Assembly: GCF_021283545.2 (NCBI RefSeq)
Contig: NZ_CP128540.1
Span: 4,995,501 to 5,059,500 of the forward strand
Direction: 5' to 3'
DNA: 64,000 nt
From: Pseudomonas alloputida
GTDB taxonomy: Bacteria; Pseudomonadota; Gammaproteobacteria; Pseudomonadales; Pseudomonadaceae
Shown: positions 17,767-27,202 of the stretch, piece by piece
Numbering within the stretch: the stretch's first letter is position 1
Layout: each line of letters opens with the position of its first letter
The notes under the pieces: generated by a model
The model's database searches: none
The model's input: the letters and a program-made list of their open reading frames with translations, nothing else
Told to the model about the DNA's origin: nothing
Made by a program: the position numbers and the translations under genes

Positions 17767-20358
17767 ATGTCTTCACGTAAATTCGGCCTGAACCTGGTAG
17801 TGGTGCTGGCCATCGCCGCACTGTTCACCGGGTTCTGGGCACTGATCAACCGCCCGGTCTCCGCCCCCGCCTGGCCAGAACAGATCTCTGGCTTTTCGTA
17901 TTCGCCGTTCCGCCTGGGCGAAAGCCCACAGAAGGGTCAGTACCCCACTGACGACGAAATGCGCCAGGACCTGGAGCAACTGAGCAAACTGACCGACAGC
18001 ATCCGTATCTATACCGTGGAAGGCACCCAGGCCGACGTCCCGCGCCTGGCCGAGGAGTTCGGCCTGCGGGTGACGCTGGGGATATGGATCAGCCCGGACC
18101 TGGAGCGCAACGAGCGCGAAATTGCCACGGCCATCCAGCTGGCCAACACGTCGCGCAGCGTGGTGCGGGTGGTGGTCGGCAACGAGGCGCTGTTCCGTGA
18201 AGAAGTCACACCGGAAAACCTGATCAAATACCTGGACCGCGTACGCGCAGCCGTGAAGGTGCCCGTGACCACCAGTGAACAGTGGCACATCTGGAAGGAA
18301 CATCCTGAGCTGGCCAGGCACGTCGACCTGATTGCCGCGCACATCCTGCCCTACTGGGAGTTCGTGCCGATGAAGGATTCGGTCGAGTTCGTCCTCGAGC
18401 GCGCCCGTGAACTGAAGCACCAGTTCCCGCGCAAACCTCTGCTGCTGTCGGAAGTCGGCTGGCCGAGCAACGGCCGCATGCGCGGTGGTGCCGATGCCAC
18501 ACAGGCCGACCAGGCCATCTACTTGCGCACCCTGGTCAATACCCTCAACCGCCGTGGCTACAACTACTTTGTCATTGAAGCCTATGACCAACCCTGGAAG
18601 GCCAGCGACGAAGGATCGGTAGGCGCCTACTGGGGCGTCTACAACGCCGAGCGCCAGCAGAAGTTCAACTTCGACGGCCCCGTGGTGGCGATCCCGCAGT
18701 GGCGGGCCCTGGCAGTGGCGTCGGTGGTGCTGGCAATGATCGCCTTGATGGTGCTGTTCATCGATGGCTCGGCCCTGCGCCAGCGTGGCCGTACCTTCCT
18801 GACGTTCATCACCTTCCTGTGCGGGTCGGTGCTGGTGTGGATCGCCTACGACTACAGCCAGCAATACAGCACCTGGTTCAGCCTGACCGTGGGCGTGCTG
18901 CTGGCCCTCGGCGCGCTGGGTGTGTTCATCGTGCTGCTCACCGAGGCCCACGAACTGGCCGAGGCGGTCTGGATACACAAGCGCCGCCGCGAGTTCCTGC
19001 CCGTGCAGGCCGACACTGCCTACCGGCCCAAGGTGTCGGTGCATGTGCCGTGCTACAACGAGCCACCTGAGATGGTGAAACAGACCCTGGACGCCCTGGC
19101 CGCCCTGGACTACCCCGACTACGAAGTGCTGGTGATCGACAACAACACCAAGGACCCGGCCGTGTGGGAGCCGCTCAAGGCCCACTGCGAAAAGCTTGGC
19201 GAGCGCTTCAAGTTCTTCCACGTCGCGCCACTGGCCGGCTTCAAGGGTGGCGCGCTGAATTACCTGATCCCGCACACGGCAAAGGACGCCGAAGTGATCG
19301 CGGTAATCGACTCGGACTACTGCGTCGACCGCAACTGGCTCAAGCACATGGTGCCGCACTTCGCCGACCCGAAAATTGCCGTGGTGCAGTCACCGCAGGA
19401 TTACCGTGACCAGCACGAAAGCGCCTTCAAGAAGCTGTGCTACAGCGAATACAAGGGCTTCTTCCACATCGGTATGGTCACCCGCAACGACCGTGACGCG
19501 ATCATCCAGCACGGCACCATGACCATGACCCGGCGCAGTGTGCTGGAAGAACTGGGCTGGGCCGAGTGGTGCATCTGCGAGGACGCCGAACTGGGCCTGC
19601 GCGTGTTCGAGAAAGGCCTGTCCGCCGCCTACGCCCACAACAGCTACGGCAAGGGCCTGATGCCCGACACCTTCATCGACTTCAAGAAGCAACGCTTCCG
19701 CTGGGCCTACGGCGCCATCCAGATCATCAAGCACCACGCCGGCGCGCTGCTGCGCGGCAAAGGCAGCCAGCTGACCCGTGGCCAGCGCTACCACTTCCTG
19801 GCCGGCTGGCTACCGTGGATCGCCGATGGCATGAACATCTTCTTCACCATCGGCGCGCTGTTGTGGTCGGCGGCGATGATCATCGTGCCGCATCGGGTCG
19901 ATCCGCCCCTGATGATCTTCGCCATCCCGCCGCTGGCGCTGTTCTTCTTCAAGGTCGGCAAGATCATCTTCCTGTACCGCCGAGCGGTGGGGGTGAACCT
20001 CAAGGATGCCTTCGCAGCTGCGCTGGCCGGGCTGGCACTGTCGCACACCATCGCCAAGGCGGTACTGTATGGTTTCTTCACCAGCAGCATGCCGTTCTTC
20101 CGCACGCCGAAGAACGCTGACAGCCATGGGTTGCTGGTGGCGATTTCCGAAGCCCGTGAAGAGCTGTTCATCATGGTGCTGCTGTGGGGCGCGGCGTTGG
20201 GTATCTACCTGGTGCAGGGGCTGCCGAGTTCGGACATGCGCTTCTGGGTGGCGATGTTGCTGGTGCAGTCGTTGCCTTATGTGGCAGCGCTGGTGATGGC
20301 GTTCCTGTCGTCGCTGCCCAAGCCCGCAGAAAAGGCTGCCCAAGCGCAGCAGGCTTGA
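17767..20358 (+). CDS. ndvB: NdvB-type beta-glucan synthase: GH17 domain fused to a GT2 glycosyltransferase
   Basis: 863 aa membrane enzyme. Residues 9-27 form an N-terminal anchor. Residues ~40-310 are a periplasmic glycoside hydrolase family 17 domain with the acid and nucleophile in VVVGNE (E140) and LLSEVGWPSNG (E229). Helices at ~315-395 lead to a cytoplasmic GT2 domain (~420-660) with DSD (515-517), EDAE (605-608) and QRFRW (642-646), then four to six C-terminal helices. The architecture and the dapE neighbour match P. aeruginosa ndvB (PA1163), needed for cyclic/linear beta-1,3-glucans and biofilm tobramycin tolerance. The likely product here is a periplasmic beta-glucan; linkage cannot be read from sequence. 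Divergent from tcdA. Confidence 0.88.
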   Translation: MSSRKFGLNLVVVLAIAALFTGFWALINRPVSAPAWPEQISGFSYSPFRLGESPQKGQYPTDDEMRQDLEQLSKLTDSIRIYTVEGTQADVPRLAEEFGLRVTLGIWISPDLERNEREIATAIQLANTSRSVVRVVVGNEALFREEVTPENLIKYLDRVRAAVKVPVTTSEQWHIWKEHPELARHVDLIAAHILPYWEFVPMKDSVEFVLERARELKHQFPRKPLLLSEVGWPSNGRMRGGADATQADQAIYLRTLVNTLNRRGYNYFVIEAYDQPWKASDEGSVGAYWGVYNAERQQKFNFDGPVVAIPQWRALAVASVVLAMIALMVLFIDGSALRQRGRTFLTFITFLCGSVLVWIAYDYSQQYSTWFSLTVGVLLALGALGVFIVLLTEAHELAEAVWIHKRRREFLPVQADTAYRPKVSVHVPCYNEPPEMVKQTLDALAALDYPDYEVLVIDNNTKDPAVWEPLKAHCEKLGERFKFFHVAPLAGFKGGALNYLIPHTAKDAEVIAVIDSDYCVDRNWLKHMVPHFADPKIAVVQSPQDYRDQHESAFKKLCYSEYKGFFHIGMVTRNDRDAIIQHGTMTMTRRSVLEELGWAEWCICEDAELGLRVFEKGLSAAYAHNSYGKGLMPDTFIDFKKQRFRWAYGAIQIIKHHAGALLRGKGSQLTRGQRYHFLAGWLPWIADGMNIFFTIGALLWSAAMIIVPHRVDPPLMIFAIPPLALFFFKVGKIIFLYRRAVGVNLKDAFAAALAGLALSHTIAKAVLYGFFTSSMPFFRTPKNADSHGLLVAISEAREELFIMVLLWGAALGIYLVQGLPSSDMRFWVAMLLVQSLPYVAALVMAFLSSLPKPAEKAAQAQQA

Positions 20359-20381
20359 AGTTGCCTGGGCCGACCTGTGCA

Positions 20382-20473
20382 GCCCATTCGCGGGCACGCC
20401 CGCTCCCACCGGCTTGGCACAGGCGTTCAGAGCTGTGCAGTACCTGTGGGAGCGGGCGTGCCCGCGAATGGGC
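20382..20473. repeat. inverted pair of REP elements between ndvB and dapE
   Basis: GCCCATTCGCGGGCACGCC at the left and GGCGTGCCCGCGAATGGGC at the right end are exact reverse complements (19 bp). Internal halves CCCGCTCCCACC and CCTGTGGGAGCGGG also pair. It lies between two genes of the same direction, so it may end ndvB transcription or protect its mRNA 3' end. Confidence 0.9.
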
Positions 20474-20548
20474 CGTGCTGCCCGAAACCATTTGATATAA
20501 GATAACGCCCCTCAGATTTCCCCGCCTTGCCTTGCCCCGGAGTCCCCC

Positions 20549-21700
20549 ATGACGGCCCCTGCCGAGCTCTCGCCTACCCTTCAACTGGCCTGCGACCTGA
20601 TCCGTCGCCCCTCGGTCACCCCCGTCGACGCCGATTGCCAGGCGCAGATGATGAACCGTCTGGGCGCCGTCGGTTTCCAGCTGGAGCCGATGCGCATTGA
20701 AGACGTCGACAACTTCTGGGCCACCCACGGCAGCCAGGACGGCCCGGTACTGTGTTTTGCCGGCCACACCGACGTGGTGCCTACCGGCCCGGTCCAGCAA
20801 TGGCAGCATGAACCCTTCGAGGCACTGATCGACGCCGACGGCATGCTCTGCGGCCGTGGCGCCGCCGACATGAAGGGCAGCCTGGCATCCATGGTCATCG
20901 CCAGCGAGCGCTTCGTGCAGGACTACCCGAACCACCGCGGCAAGGTCGCGTTTCTGATCACCAGCGACGAGGAAGGCCCCGCCCACCACGGCACCAAAGC
21001 GGTGGTCGAGCGCCTGAAAGCGCGCAACGAGCGCCTGGACTGGTGCATCGTCGGCGAACCGTCCAGCACCACCTTGCTGGGTGACGTGGTCAAGAACGGT
21101 CGCCGCGGTTCGCTGGGCGCCAAGCTGACCATACGCGGCAAACAGGGCCATGTGGCCTACCCGCACCTGGCGCGCAACCCGATCCATCTGGCCGCCCCGG
21201 CCCTGGCGGAACTGGCTGCCGAGCACTGGGACGAAGGCAATGCGTTCTTCCCGCCAACCAGCTTCCAGATCTCCAACCTCAACTCCGGCACCGGCGCCAC
21301 CAACGTGGTCCCGGGCGAGCTGACCGCGCTGTTCAACTTCCGCTTCTCTACCGAGTCCACCGTCGAAGGCCTGCAGGCCCGAGTGTCGGCGATTCTCGAC
21401 AAGCATGAACTGGACTGGTCGGTCGACTGGGCACTGTCGGGCCTGCCGTTCCTGACCGAACCAGGCGAGCTGCTCGACGCCGTGGCGGCCAGCATCAAGG
21501 GCGTCACCGGTCGCGATACCCAGCCCTCCACCAGCGGCGGCACTTCCGATGGCCGCTTCATCGCAACCATGGGCACTCAGGTGGTCGAACTCGGCCCGGT
21601 CAACGCCACCATCCACCAGGTTGACGAGCGGATCCTGGCCAGCGACCTCGATCTGCTGACCGAAATCTACTACCAGACCCTGGTCCGGTTGCTCGCCTGA
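20549..21700 (+). CDS. dapE: succinyl-diaminopimelate desuccinylase
   Basis: Dinuclear zinc M20-family hydrolase releasing LL-diaminopimelate. 383 aa, proteobacterial length. Zinc ligands and catalytic residues in [12 protein letters not shown] (His, Asp), [11 protein letters not shown] (Asp) and TSDEEGPA (Glu-Glu); [11 protein letters not shown] near the C-terminus is the family substrate loop. The stop shares one base with the rlmA start (TGATG at 21698-21702), so the two are translationally coupled. Confidence 0.97.
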   Translation: MTAPAELSPTLQLACDLIRRPSVTPVDADCQAQMMNRLGAVGFQLEPMRIEDVDNFWATHGSQDGPVLCFAGHTDVVPTGPVQQWQHEPFEALIDADGMLCGRGAADMKGSLASMVIASERFVQDYPNHRGKVAFLITSDEEGPAHHGTKAVVERLKARNERLDWCIVGEPSSTTLLGDVVKNGRRGSLGAKLTIRGKQGHVAYPHLARNPIHLAAPALAELAAEHWDEGNAFFPPTSFQISNLNSGTGATNVVPGELTALFNFRFSTESTVEGLQARVSAILDKHELDWSVDWALSGLPFLTEPGELLDAVAASIKGVTGRDTQPSTSGGTSDGRFIATMGTQVVELGPVNATIHQVDERILASDLDLLTEIYYQTLVRLLA

Positions 21701-22512
21701 TGCTTGCCTGCCCGCTTTGCCAGGCGCCGCTGAGCCGGCTCGACAATGGAGTGGTGTGCCCGGCCGGCCACCGCTTCGACCGCGCCCGCCAGGGTTACCT
21801 GAACCTGCTGCCGGTGCAGCACAAGAACAGCCGCGACCCCGGTGACAACCAGGCGATGGTCGAGGCACGCCGCGACTTTCTCGACGCCGGCCATTACGCG
21901 CCGGTCGCCCGCCGCCTGGCCGAGCTGGCCGCCGAGCGCCAGCCTGGCGCCTGGCTGGACATCGGCTGCGGCGAGGGTTACTACACCGCACAGATCGCCC
22001 AGGCCTTGCCAGCCGCCGACGGCTATGCGCTGGACATCTCCCGCGAAGCGGTCAAGCGTGCCTGCCGCCGAGCACCGGCGGTCACCTGGATGGTCGCCAG
22101 CATGGCCCGCGTGCCGCTGACCGACGCCAGTTGCCAGTTCATCGCCAGCGTTTTCAGCCCGCTGGACTGGGCCGAGGCCAAGCGTTTGCTCAGCCCCGGC
22201 GGCGGCCTGATGCGAGTCGGCCCCACCAGCGGCCACCTGATGGAACTGCGTGAAGTGCTCTACGATGAAGTACGCCCTTACGCCGACGACAAGCACCTGG
22301 CCCTGGTCCCTGAAGGCATGGCCCACGCCCACAGCGAAACCCTCGAGTTCCGCCTGAGCCTGGCCGCGCCCAAGGCCCGCGCCGACCTGCTGGCCATGAC
22401 CCCACACGGCTGGCGCGCCAGCGCCGAAAAACGTGCCCGGGTGATCGACCAGCCCGAGCCGTTCGAGGTCACGGTTTCCATGCGTTATGACTATTTCGTG
22501 CGCCAAGACTGA
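21700..22512 (+). CDS. rlmA: 23S rRNA (guanine-745-N1)-methyltransferase
   Basis: 270 aa. The N-terminal zinc finger (C4, C7, C20, H24: LACPLCQAPL...VCPAGHRFD) and DRARQGYLNLLPVQ are diagnostic of RlmA/RrmA. The SAM-binding LDIGCGEGYYT motif lies at about 87-97. Methylates G745 (E. coli numbering) in helix 35 of 23S rRNA. Overlaps dapE by one base. Confidence 0.92.
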   Translation: MLACPLCQAPLSRLDNGVVCPAGHRFDRARQGYLNLLPVQHKNSRDPGDNQAMVEARRDFLDAGHYAPVARRLAELAAERQPGAWLDIGCGEGYYTAQIAQALPAADGYALDISREAVKRACRRAPAVTWMVASMARVPLTDASCQFIASVFSPLDWAEAKRLLSPGGGLMRVGPTSGHLMELREVLYDEVRPYADDKHLALVPEGMAHAHSETLEFRLSLAAPKARADLLAMTPHGWRASAEKRARVIDQPEPFEVTVSMRYDYFVRQD

Positions 22513-22529
22513 GCACACCCGGAGCCCTT

Positions 22530-22907
22530 ATGCGTCAACCTGATATCGAGATCTACCTGAAGGACGCCGACGTCGACCACAAGCAGATTGCCGAGTGGCT
22601 CGCCCAGGCAATCGGCCCGTGCACCGAGTGGAAGCAGAAAGGCCATACCTTCAAATGCCAGGCCGGTAACATTCCGGTCACTTGGTTACCCAAGGCTGTA
22701 GGGAAATGGAACAGCCTGTATCTGGAAAGCGACCAGACGCCGTGGGCCGATGACGTTGCCTGCGCCCGCGCCGCATTTGCCGCGCTGGGTGTGGAAGTGC
22801 GCTGCGCGCCGGGTGGCTGGGTCGAGGAAGACGGGGAAGAAGATGCTGACCGCTGGGTCCGCATCAGCGCCGACGGTGAAGAGGAAATCACCTGGCGTAC
22901 ATCATGA
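22530..22907 (+). CDS. conserved hypothetical acidic protein
   Basis: 125 aa, not recognised as a characterised family. No signal peptide or membrane segment. An N-terminal alpha/beta-looking part (IEIYLKDADVDHKQIAEWLAQ) has a single conserved-looking Cys pair (C31, C44 region), and the C-terminal 25 residues are strongly acidic. It follows rlmA by 17 bp with an AGCCC-only weak ribosome binding site, so it is probably cotranscribed with dapE-rlmA. Similar proteins appear beside rlmA in other Pseudomonas, as far as I recall. Confidence 0.8.
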   Translation: MRQPDIEIYLKDADVDHKQIAEWLAQAIGPCTEWKQKGHTFKCQAGNIPVTWLPKAVGKWNSLYLESDQTPWADDVACARAAFAALGVEVRCAPGGWVEEDGEEDADRWVRISADGEEEITWRTS

Positions 22908-22927
22908 AACGGCAGGCTTGCTCGTTT

Positions 22928-23014
22928 CTGTAGGAATGGGTTTACCCGCGAATACGGGCTATGCCCGTGGCAGCCACCGTGGTGGCTGCTTCGCGGGCAA
23001 GCCCGCTCCTACGG
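22928..23014. repeat. inverted pair of REP elements between hypothetical gene and capB
   Basis: CTGTAGGAATGGGTTTACCC (from 22928) and TTCGCGGGCAAGCCCGCTCC (from 22990) are opposite-facing REP copies; a further inverted repeat (AGCCACC/GGTGGCT, 22972-22988) lies between them. Convergent intergenic location. Confidence 0.88.
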
Positions 23015-23029
23015 CTTGAAACCAGAGGC

Positions 23030-23239
23030 TCAGAGGCCCACTACGTCTTCGGCTTGCAGGCCTTTCTGGCCCTGCACGCAGGCGTACTCCACCCGCTGCC
23101 CTTCGACCAGGGTACGATGCCCCTCACCGCGGATCGCCCGATAGTGGACGAATACATCCGCACCACCTTCGCGCTGAATGAAGCCATAACCCTTGGCATC
23201 GTTGAACCACTTTACATTCCCAGTCTCACGAGACGACAT
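23030..23239 (-). CDS. capB: cold-shock domain protein (CspA/CapB family)
   Basis: 69-aa single cold-shock domain binding single-stranded nucleic acid, acting as RNA chaperone. RNP1 is KGYGFIQ and RNP2 is VFVHY, both intact, preceded by [11 protein letters not shown]. The Cys in [11 protein letters not shown] and the extended 97-nt leader are noteworthy. Transcribed divergently from plsB. Confidence 0.94.
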   Translation of the reverse strand: MSSRETGNVKWFNDAKGYGFIQREGGADVFVHYRAIRGEGHRTLVEGQRVEYACVQGQKGLQAEDVVGL

Positions 23240-23348
23240 CTGAACTACTCCGGATTTTTATTGTGAAGATCGCCTTGCAGGCACGAGGTCACCTGCCCCG
23301 TGCCAACGCCGCTTGCCGAAATATCCTGCAAGTGGCAGGCCGAGTATA
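23240..23348 (-). promoter_or_regulatory. capB promoter and structured 5' leader
   Basis: On the minus strand TATACT (23348-23343) is a good -10 box with a weak TCAATT -35 at 17-bp spacing, giving a leader of about 97 nt. The leader starts in a CCTGC/GCAGG hairpin (23325-23339) and carries a second one, GGCACG (23280-23285) with CGTGCC (23299-23304) extended by AGGT/ACCT. Long structured leaders are typical of cold-shock mRNAs; temperature responsiveness is inferred. Confidence 0.5.
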
Positions 23349-23472
23349 TGACACAGAACAAAAAAAATTGATGACGGTCCCGTCGTTGGCCGAATTTTGC
23401 TGAACTTACGCCGATACGGCAGACTAAATAGCAGAATACTCACCTGAAAATCACACCCAGGGCACACACCCC

Positions 23473-25959
23473 ATGATCCGTTCCCCCCTGCACCGCCTGA
23501 TATTCGGCGGCCTGCGTCGCCTGTTGTACCTGTGGGTGCGCTCCGAGACCATCAACCAGTCTTCCATGACCCTCAACCTCGACCGCAGCCGGCCGGTGTT
23601 CTATGCGTTGCCCTCGCCCGCGCTCACCGACCTGGCCGTGCTCGACCACGAGTGCACCAAGGCGGGGCTGCCGCGCCCGGTGCTGCCGGTAGCCGTCGGC
23701 CCACTGCAGGAACCCGCCGCGTTCTTCTACCTGACCCCCGACCCGGACTGGCTCGGCCGCCAGGACAAAAGCGGCGCCCCGCCCACGCTCGAGCGCCTGG
23801 TGGCTGCCGTCAGCCAGCATGCCGAAGAAGATGCGCAGATCATTCCTGTCAGCGTGTTCTGGGGCCAGACCCCGGCCAGCGAGTCCAGCCCCTGGAAGCT
23901 GCTGTTCGCCGACAGCTGGGCGGTAACCGGGCGCCTGCGCCGGCTGCTGACCGTACTGATCCTGGGGCGCAAGACCCGGGTACAGTTCTCCGCGCCAATC
24001 CACCTGCGCGAACTGGTGCAGCACAACAAAGGCCACGAGCGCACCGTGCGCATGGCCCAGCGCCTGATGCGCGTGCACTTTCGCAACCTCAAGACTGCCG
24101 TCATCGGCCCGGACATCTCGCACCGGCGCACCCTGGTCAAAGGCCTGGTCCATGCCCCGCAAGTGCGCCAGGCGATTGCCGACGAAGCTCAGCGCGAGAA
24201 CCTGCCGCTGGCCAAAGCCGAGGCCCAGGCACTGCGCTATGGCAACGAGATAGCCTCGGACTACACCTATACCGCCATCCGCTTCCTCGAAGTGGTGCTC
24301 AGCTGGTTCTGGAACAAGATCTACGACGGCATCAAGGTCAACCACATTGAACAGGTGCAGGGTATCGCCCCTGGCCATGAAGTGATCTACGTGCCATGCC
24401 ACCGCAGCCACATCGACTACCTGCTGCTGTCGTACCTGCTGTTCCGCAACGGCCTCACCCCGCCGCACGTGGCTGCAGGCATCAACCTCAACATGCCGGT
24501 GGTCGGTAACCTGCTACGCCGTGGTGGCGCCTTCTTCATGCGCCGCACGTTCAAGGGCAACCCGCTTTACACGGCAGTGTTCAACGAGTACCTGCACACC
24601 CTGTACACCAAGGGCTTCCCGGTCGAGTACTTCGTCGAAGGCGGCCGCTCGCGCACCGGGCGCATGTTGCAGCCGCGCACCGGGATGCTGGCCATTACCC
24701 TGCGCAGCTTCCTGCGTTCGTCGCGTACGCCAATCGTGTTCGTGCCGGTGTACATCGGCTACGAGCGCGTGCTCGAAGGCCGTACCTACCTGGGCGAACT
24801 GCGCGGCGCCAGCAAGAAGAAGGAGTCGGTGTTGGACATCTTCAAGGTGTTCGGCGCACTCAAGCAGCGCTTTGGCCAGGTCTACGTCAACTTCGGCGAA
24901 CCCATCCGCCTGGCTGGTTTCCTCGACCAGCAGCAGCCCGGCTGGCGAGAACAGGATCACGGTCCGCAGTACCGACCGGAATGGCTCAACGCCACCACCG
25001 CCCGCCTGGGAGAAACCGTGGCCCGCCACCTCAACGAGGCGGCCGCCATCAACCCGGTCAACCTGGTGGCCCTGGCACTGCTGTCCACCAGCCGCCTTGC
25101 CCTGGACGAGCGCGCCCTGACCCGCGTACTCGACCTGTACCTGGCGCTGCTGCGCCAAGTGCCCTACTCGCCGCACACCACCCTGCCCGAGGGCGACGGC
25201 CAGGCACTGATCGAACATGTGCGCAGCATGAACCTGGTGGCCGAGCAGAAGGACGCCCTGGGCCGCATCCTCTACCTGGATGAAGGCAACGCGGTGCTGA
25301 TGACCTACTACCGCAACAACGTGCTGCACATCTTCGCCCTGCCGGCGCTGCTGGCCAGCTTCTTCCTCAGCAGTTCCCGCATGAGCCGCCAACTGCTGGG
25401 CCAGTATGTGCATGCGCTTTATCCCTATCTGCAGGCCGAACTGTTCCTGCGCTGGACGCCAGAACAGCTGGACGAGGTCATCGACCAATGGCTGGTCGCG
25501 CTGGTGGAACAGGGCCTGCTGCGCCAGGACAACGACCTGTACGTGCGCCCGGCGCCCAGCTCGCGGCAGTTCGTGTTGCTGACCCTGCTCGCCCGCACCA
25601 TCACCCAGACCCTGCAGCGCTTCTACATGGCAACCTCGCTGCTGATCAACAGCGGGCAGAACAGCCTGAGCGCCGAAGCGCTGGAAGACCTGTGCGTGAT
25701 GATGGCCCAGCGCCTGTCGATCCTGCATGGCCTGAACGCACCGGAGTTCTTCGACAAGACGCTGTTCCGCCACTTCATTCAGACCTTGCTTCAGCAAGGC
25801 GTGCTGCACGCCGACGCGCAAGGCAAGCTGAGTTATCACGACAAGCTCGGCGAGCTGGCCGAGGGCGTGGCCAAGCGAGTACTGTCGGCCGAGCTGCGCC
25901 TGTCGATCCGCCAGGTGGCCCTGCACCGTGACGACGGGCTGGAAACTTCGACCCTCTAA
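23473..25959 (+). CDS. plsB: glycerol-3-phosphate 1-O-acyltransferase
   Basis: Inner-membrane enzyme acylating sn-glycerol-3-phosphate at position 1, opening phospholipid synthesis (cdsA is later in the same pathway). 828 aa, usual PlsB size. Acyltransferase motif I HRSHID (310-315), [17 protein letters not shown] (387-396) and FVPVYIGYE are all present and in order. The C-terminal ~330 residues are the helical extension seen in PlsB. Divergent from capB. Confidence 0.97.
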   Translation: MIRSPLHRLIFGGLRRLLYLWVRSETINQSSMTLNLDRSRPVFYALPSPALTDLAVLDHECTKAGLPRPVLPVAVGPLQEPAAFFYLTPDPDWLGRQDKSGAPPTLERLVAAVSQHAEEDAQIIPVSVFWGQTPASESSPWKLLFADSWAVTGRLRRLLTVLILGRKTRVQFSAPIHLRELVQHNKGHERTVRMAQRLMRVHFRNLKTAVIGPDISHRRTLVKGLVHAPQVRQAIADEAQRENLPLAKAEAQALRYGNEIASDYTYTAIRFLEVVLSWFWNKIYDGIKVNHIEQVQGIAPGHEVIYVPCHRSHIDYLLLSYLLFRNGLTPPHVAAGINLNMPVVGNLLRRGGAFFMRRTFKGNPLYTAVFNEYLHTLYTKGFPVEYFVEGGRSRTGRMLQPRTGMLAITLRSFLRSSRTPIVFVPVYIGYERVLEGRTYLGELRGASKKKESVLDIFKVFGALKQRFGQVYVNFGEPIRLAGFLDQQQPGWREQDHGPQYRPEWLNATTARLGETVARHLNEAAAINPVNLVALALLSTSRLALDERALTRVLDLYLALLRQVPYSPHTTLPEGDGQALIEHVRSMNLVAEQKDALGRILYLDEGNAVLMTYYRNNVLHIFALPALLASFFLSSSRMSRQLLGQYVHALYPYLQAELFLRWTPEQLDEVIDQWLVALVEQGLLRQDNDLYVRPAPSSRQFVLLTLLARTITQTLQRFYMATSLLINSGQNSLSAEALEDLCVMMAQRLSILHGLNAPEFFDKTLFRHFIQTLLQQGVLHADAQGKLSYHDKLGELAEGVAKRVLSAELRLSIRQVALHRDDGLETSTL

Positions 25960-26035
25960 CGGTTCATCGGTCGGCAAAATCCGCTAAAGTCCGTGGGGTT
26001 GGCCACAAGCCAGCTCCAAGGACACCGGAGATTCC

Positions 26036-26434
26036 ATGAAAAAGCTCTTTATGCTGTGTTGCGCATCCCTGCTTGCAGCCTGCTCCAGCCAAACCCCACC
26101 CAACCAGGCCAGCCTGGACGGTGAAGTCTTCTACCTGCAGCGCATTGCCCTGCCGCCTGCCGCCACCCTGAGCGTGGAACTGCAGGATGTGTCGCTGATG
26201 GACGCCCCTGCCGTGACCCTGGCGCGCCAGGCCGGCCCGGTCAAAGGCAACGTGCCGCTGCCGTTCCATCTCACCTATGACCCCGCGCAGGTCAAGCCTG
26301 GCCACCGCTATGCGGTAAGTGCGCGCATTGAGCTGAATGGCAAGTTGCTGTTCATCAATACCGAACACCACGGTGTCGCGCTCGATGGCAGTGACCCGCA
26401 ATCGGTACGCATCAAGGTAGACCAGGTTCGCTGA
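26036..26434 (+). CDS. YbaY-family lipoprotein
   Basis: 132 aa. Type II signal peptide with lipobox LLAAC (acylated Cys16), then a beta-sandwich domain (about 28-130) typical of YbaY (type III secretion pilotin-like fold), with LSVELQDVSLMDAPA and LPFHLTYD. Likely outer-membrane anchored in the periplasm. Function unknown; the E. coli homologue is an envelope lipoprotein. It is 76 bp past plsB and 33 bp before the DUF4197 gene, probably cotranscribed with the latter. Confidence 0.88.
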   Translation: MKKLFMLCCASLLAACSSQTPPNQASLDGEVFYLQRIALPPAATLSVELQDVSLMDAPAVTLARQAGPVKGNVPLPFHLTYDPAQVKPGHRYAVSARIELNGKLLFINTEHHGVALDGSDPQSVRIKVDQVR

Positions 26435-26467
26435 TACCCGTACTCATCCGTTTACAAGGAAAGCTTC

Positions 26468-27154
26468 ATGATCCGCACTTCCCTGCGCTTCACCACCCTG
26501 TGCGCCGGCCTGCTGCTGTCGGCCAGTGCCCTGGCCCTGTCGCTGGGCGACCTCAGCCAGAAAGATGCCACCGGCGGCCTGAAAGATGCCCTGACCCAAG
26601 GTGCGCAACTGGCCGTCAAGCAACTGAGCACCCCAGGCGGCTTCAGCAACAACCCGGACGTGCGCATCGAGCTGCCAGGCAACCTGGGCAAAGCCGCCAA
26701 GGCGATGAAGATGTTCGGCAAGGGTGAACAGGTCGAAGCCCTGGAAACCAGCATGAACAAAGCCGCCGAGGCCGCCGTGCCGCAGGCCCAGGCGATTCTG
26801 GTGGATGCCGTGAAGAACATGAGCGTGACCGATGCCAAGGGCATTCTCAGCGGCGGTGACGACTCGGCCACCCAGTACCTGAACAAGAGCAGCCGCGAGC
26901 AGATCCGCGCCAAGTTCCTGCCAATCGTCAAGCAGGCCACCGACAAGGTTGGCGTGGCCCAGCAGTACAATGCCTTCGCCGCTCAGGCCAAAGGCCTGGG
27001 GCTGGTCAAGGATGACGCCAATATCGAGAACTACGTGACCGAGAAGGCGCTGGATGGCCTGTTCGAGATGATCGGCAAACAGGAGCAGAACATTCGCCAG
27101 AACCCGGCAGCGGCGGCTACCAGCCTGGCCAAGAAGGTCTTCGGCGCGCTGTAG
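26468..27154 (+). CDS. DUF4197 periplasmic protein
   Basis: 228 aa. Signal peptide 1-22 ending at ASALALS, then an all-helical DUF4197 region with LSQKDATGGLKDALTQGAQ, NMSVTDAKGILSGGDDSAT and TEKALDGLFEMIGKQE, all family landmarks. Predicted soluble periplasmic; no enzymatic role known. Its TAG stop is formed by the first bases of a REP element, so the repeat abuts the coding end exactly. Confidence 0.88.
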   Translation: MIRTSLRFTTLCAGLLLSASALALSLGDLSQKDATGGLKDALTQGAQLAVKQLSTPGGFSNNPDVRIELPGNLGKAAKAMKMFGKGEQVEALETSMNKAAEAAVPQAQAILVDAVKNMSVTDAKGILSGGDDSATQYLNKSSREQIRAKFLPIVKQATDKVGVAQQYNAFAAQAKGLGLVKDDANIENYVTEKALDGLFEMIGKQEQNIRQNPAAAATSLAKKVFGAL

Positions 27155-27192
27155 GAGCGGGTTTACCCGCGAAGGGAGGGCTAAGCCCTCCC
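27150..27192. repeat. single REP overlapping a stop codon, followed by a terminator-like hairpin
   Basis: The REP unit TGTAGGAGCGGGTTTACCCG begins within the stop codon of the DUF4197 gene (TAG 27152-27154). GGGAGGGC (27174-27181), loop TAA, GCCCTCCC (27185-27192) then makes a perfect 8-bp stem between two convergent genes. Confidence 0.85.
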
Positions 27193-27202
27193 CCTGCGGC
27201 CT

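Noticed and set aside
17773..19359. 528-codon antisense frame within ndvB, and similar long antisense frames in glnD (604 codons), plsB (487) and ppc (427)
   Set aside because: All lie exactly opposite conserved genes and show the same low-complexity composition. They are shadows, not overlapping genes.
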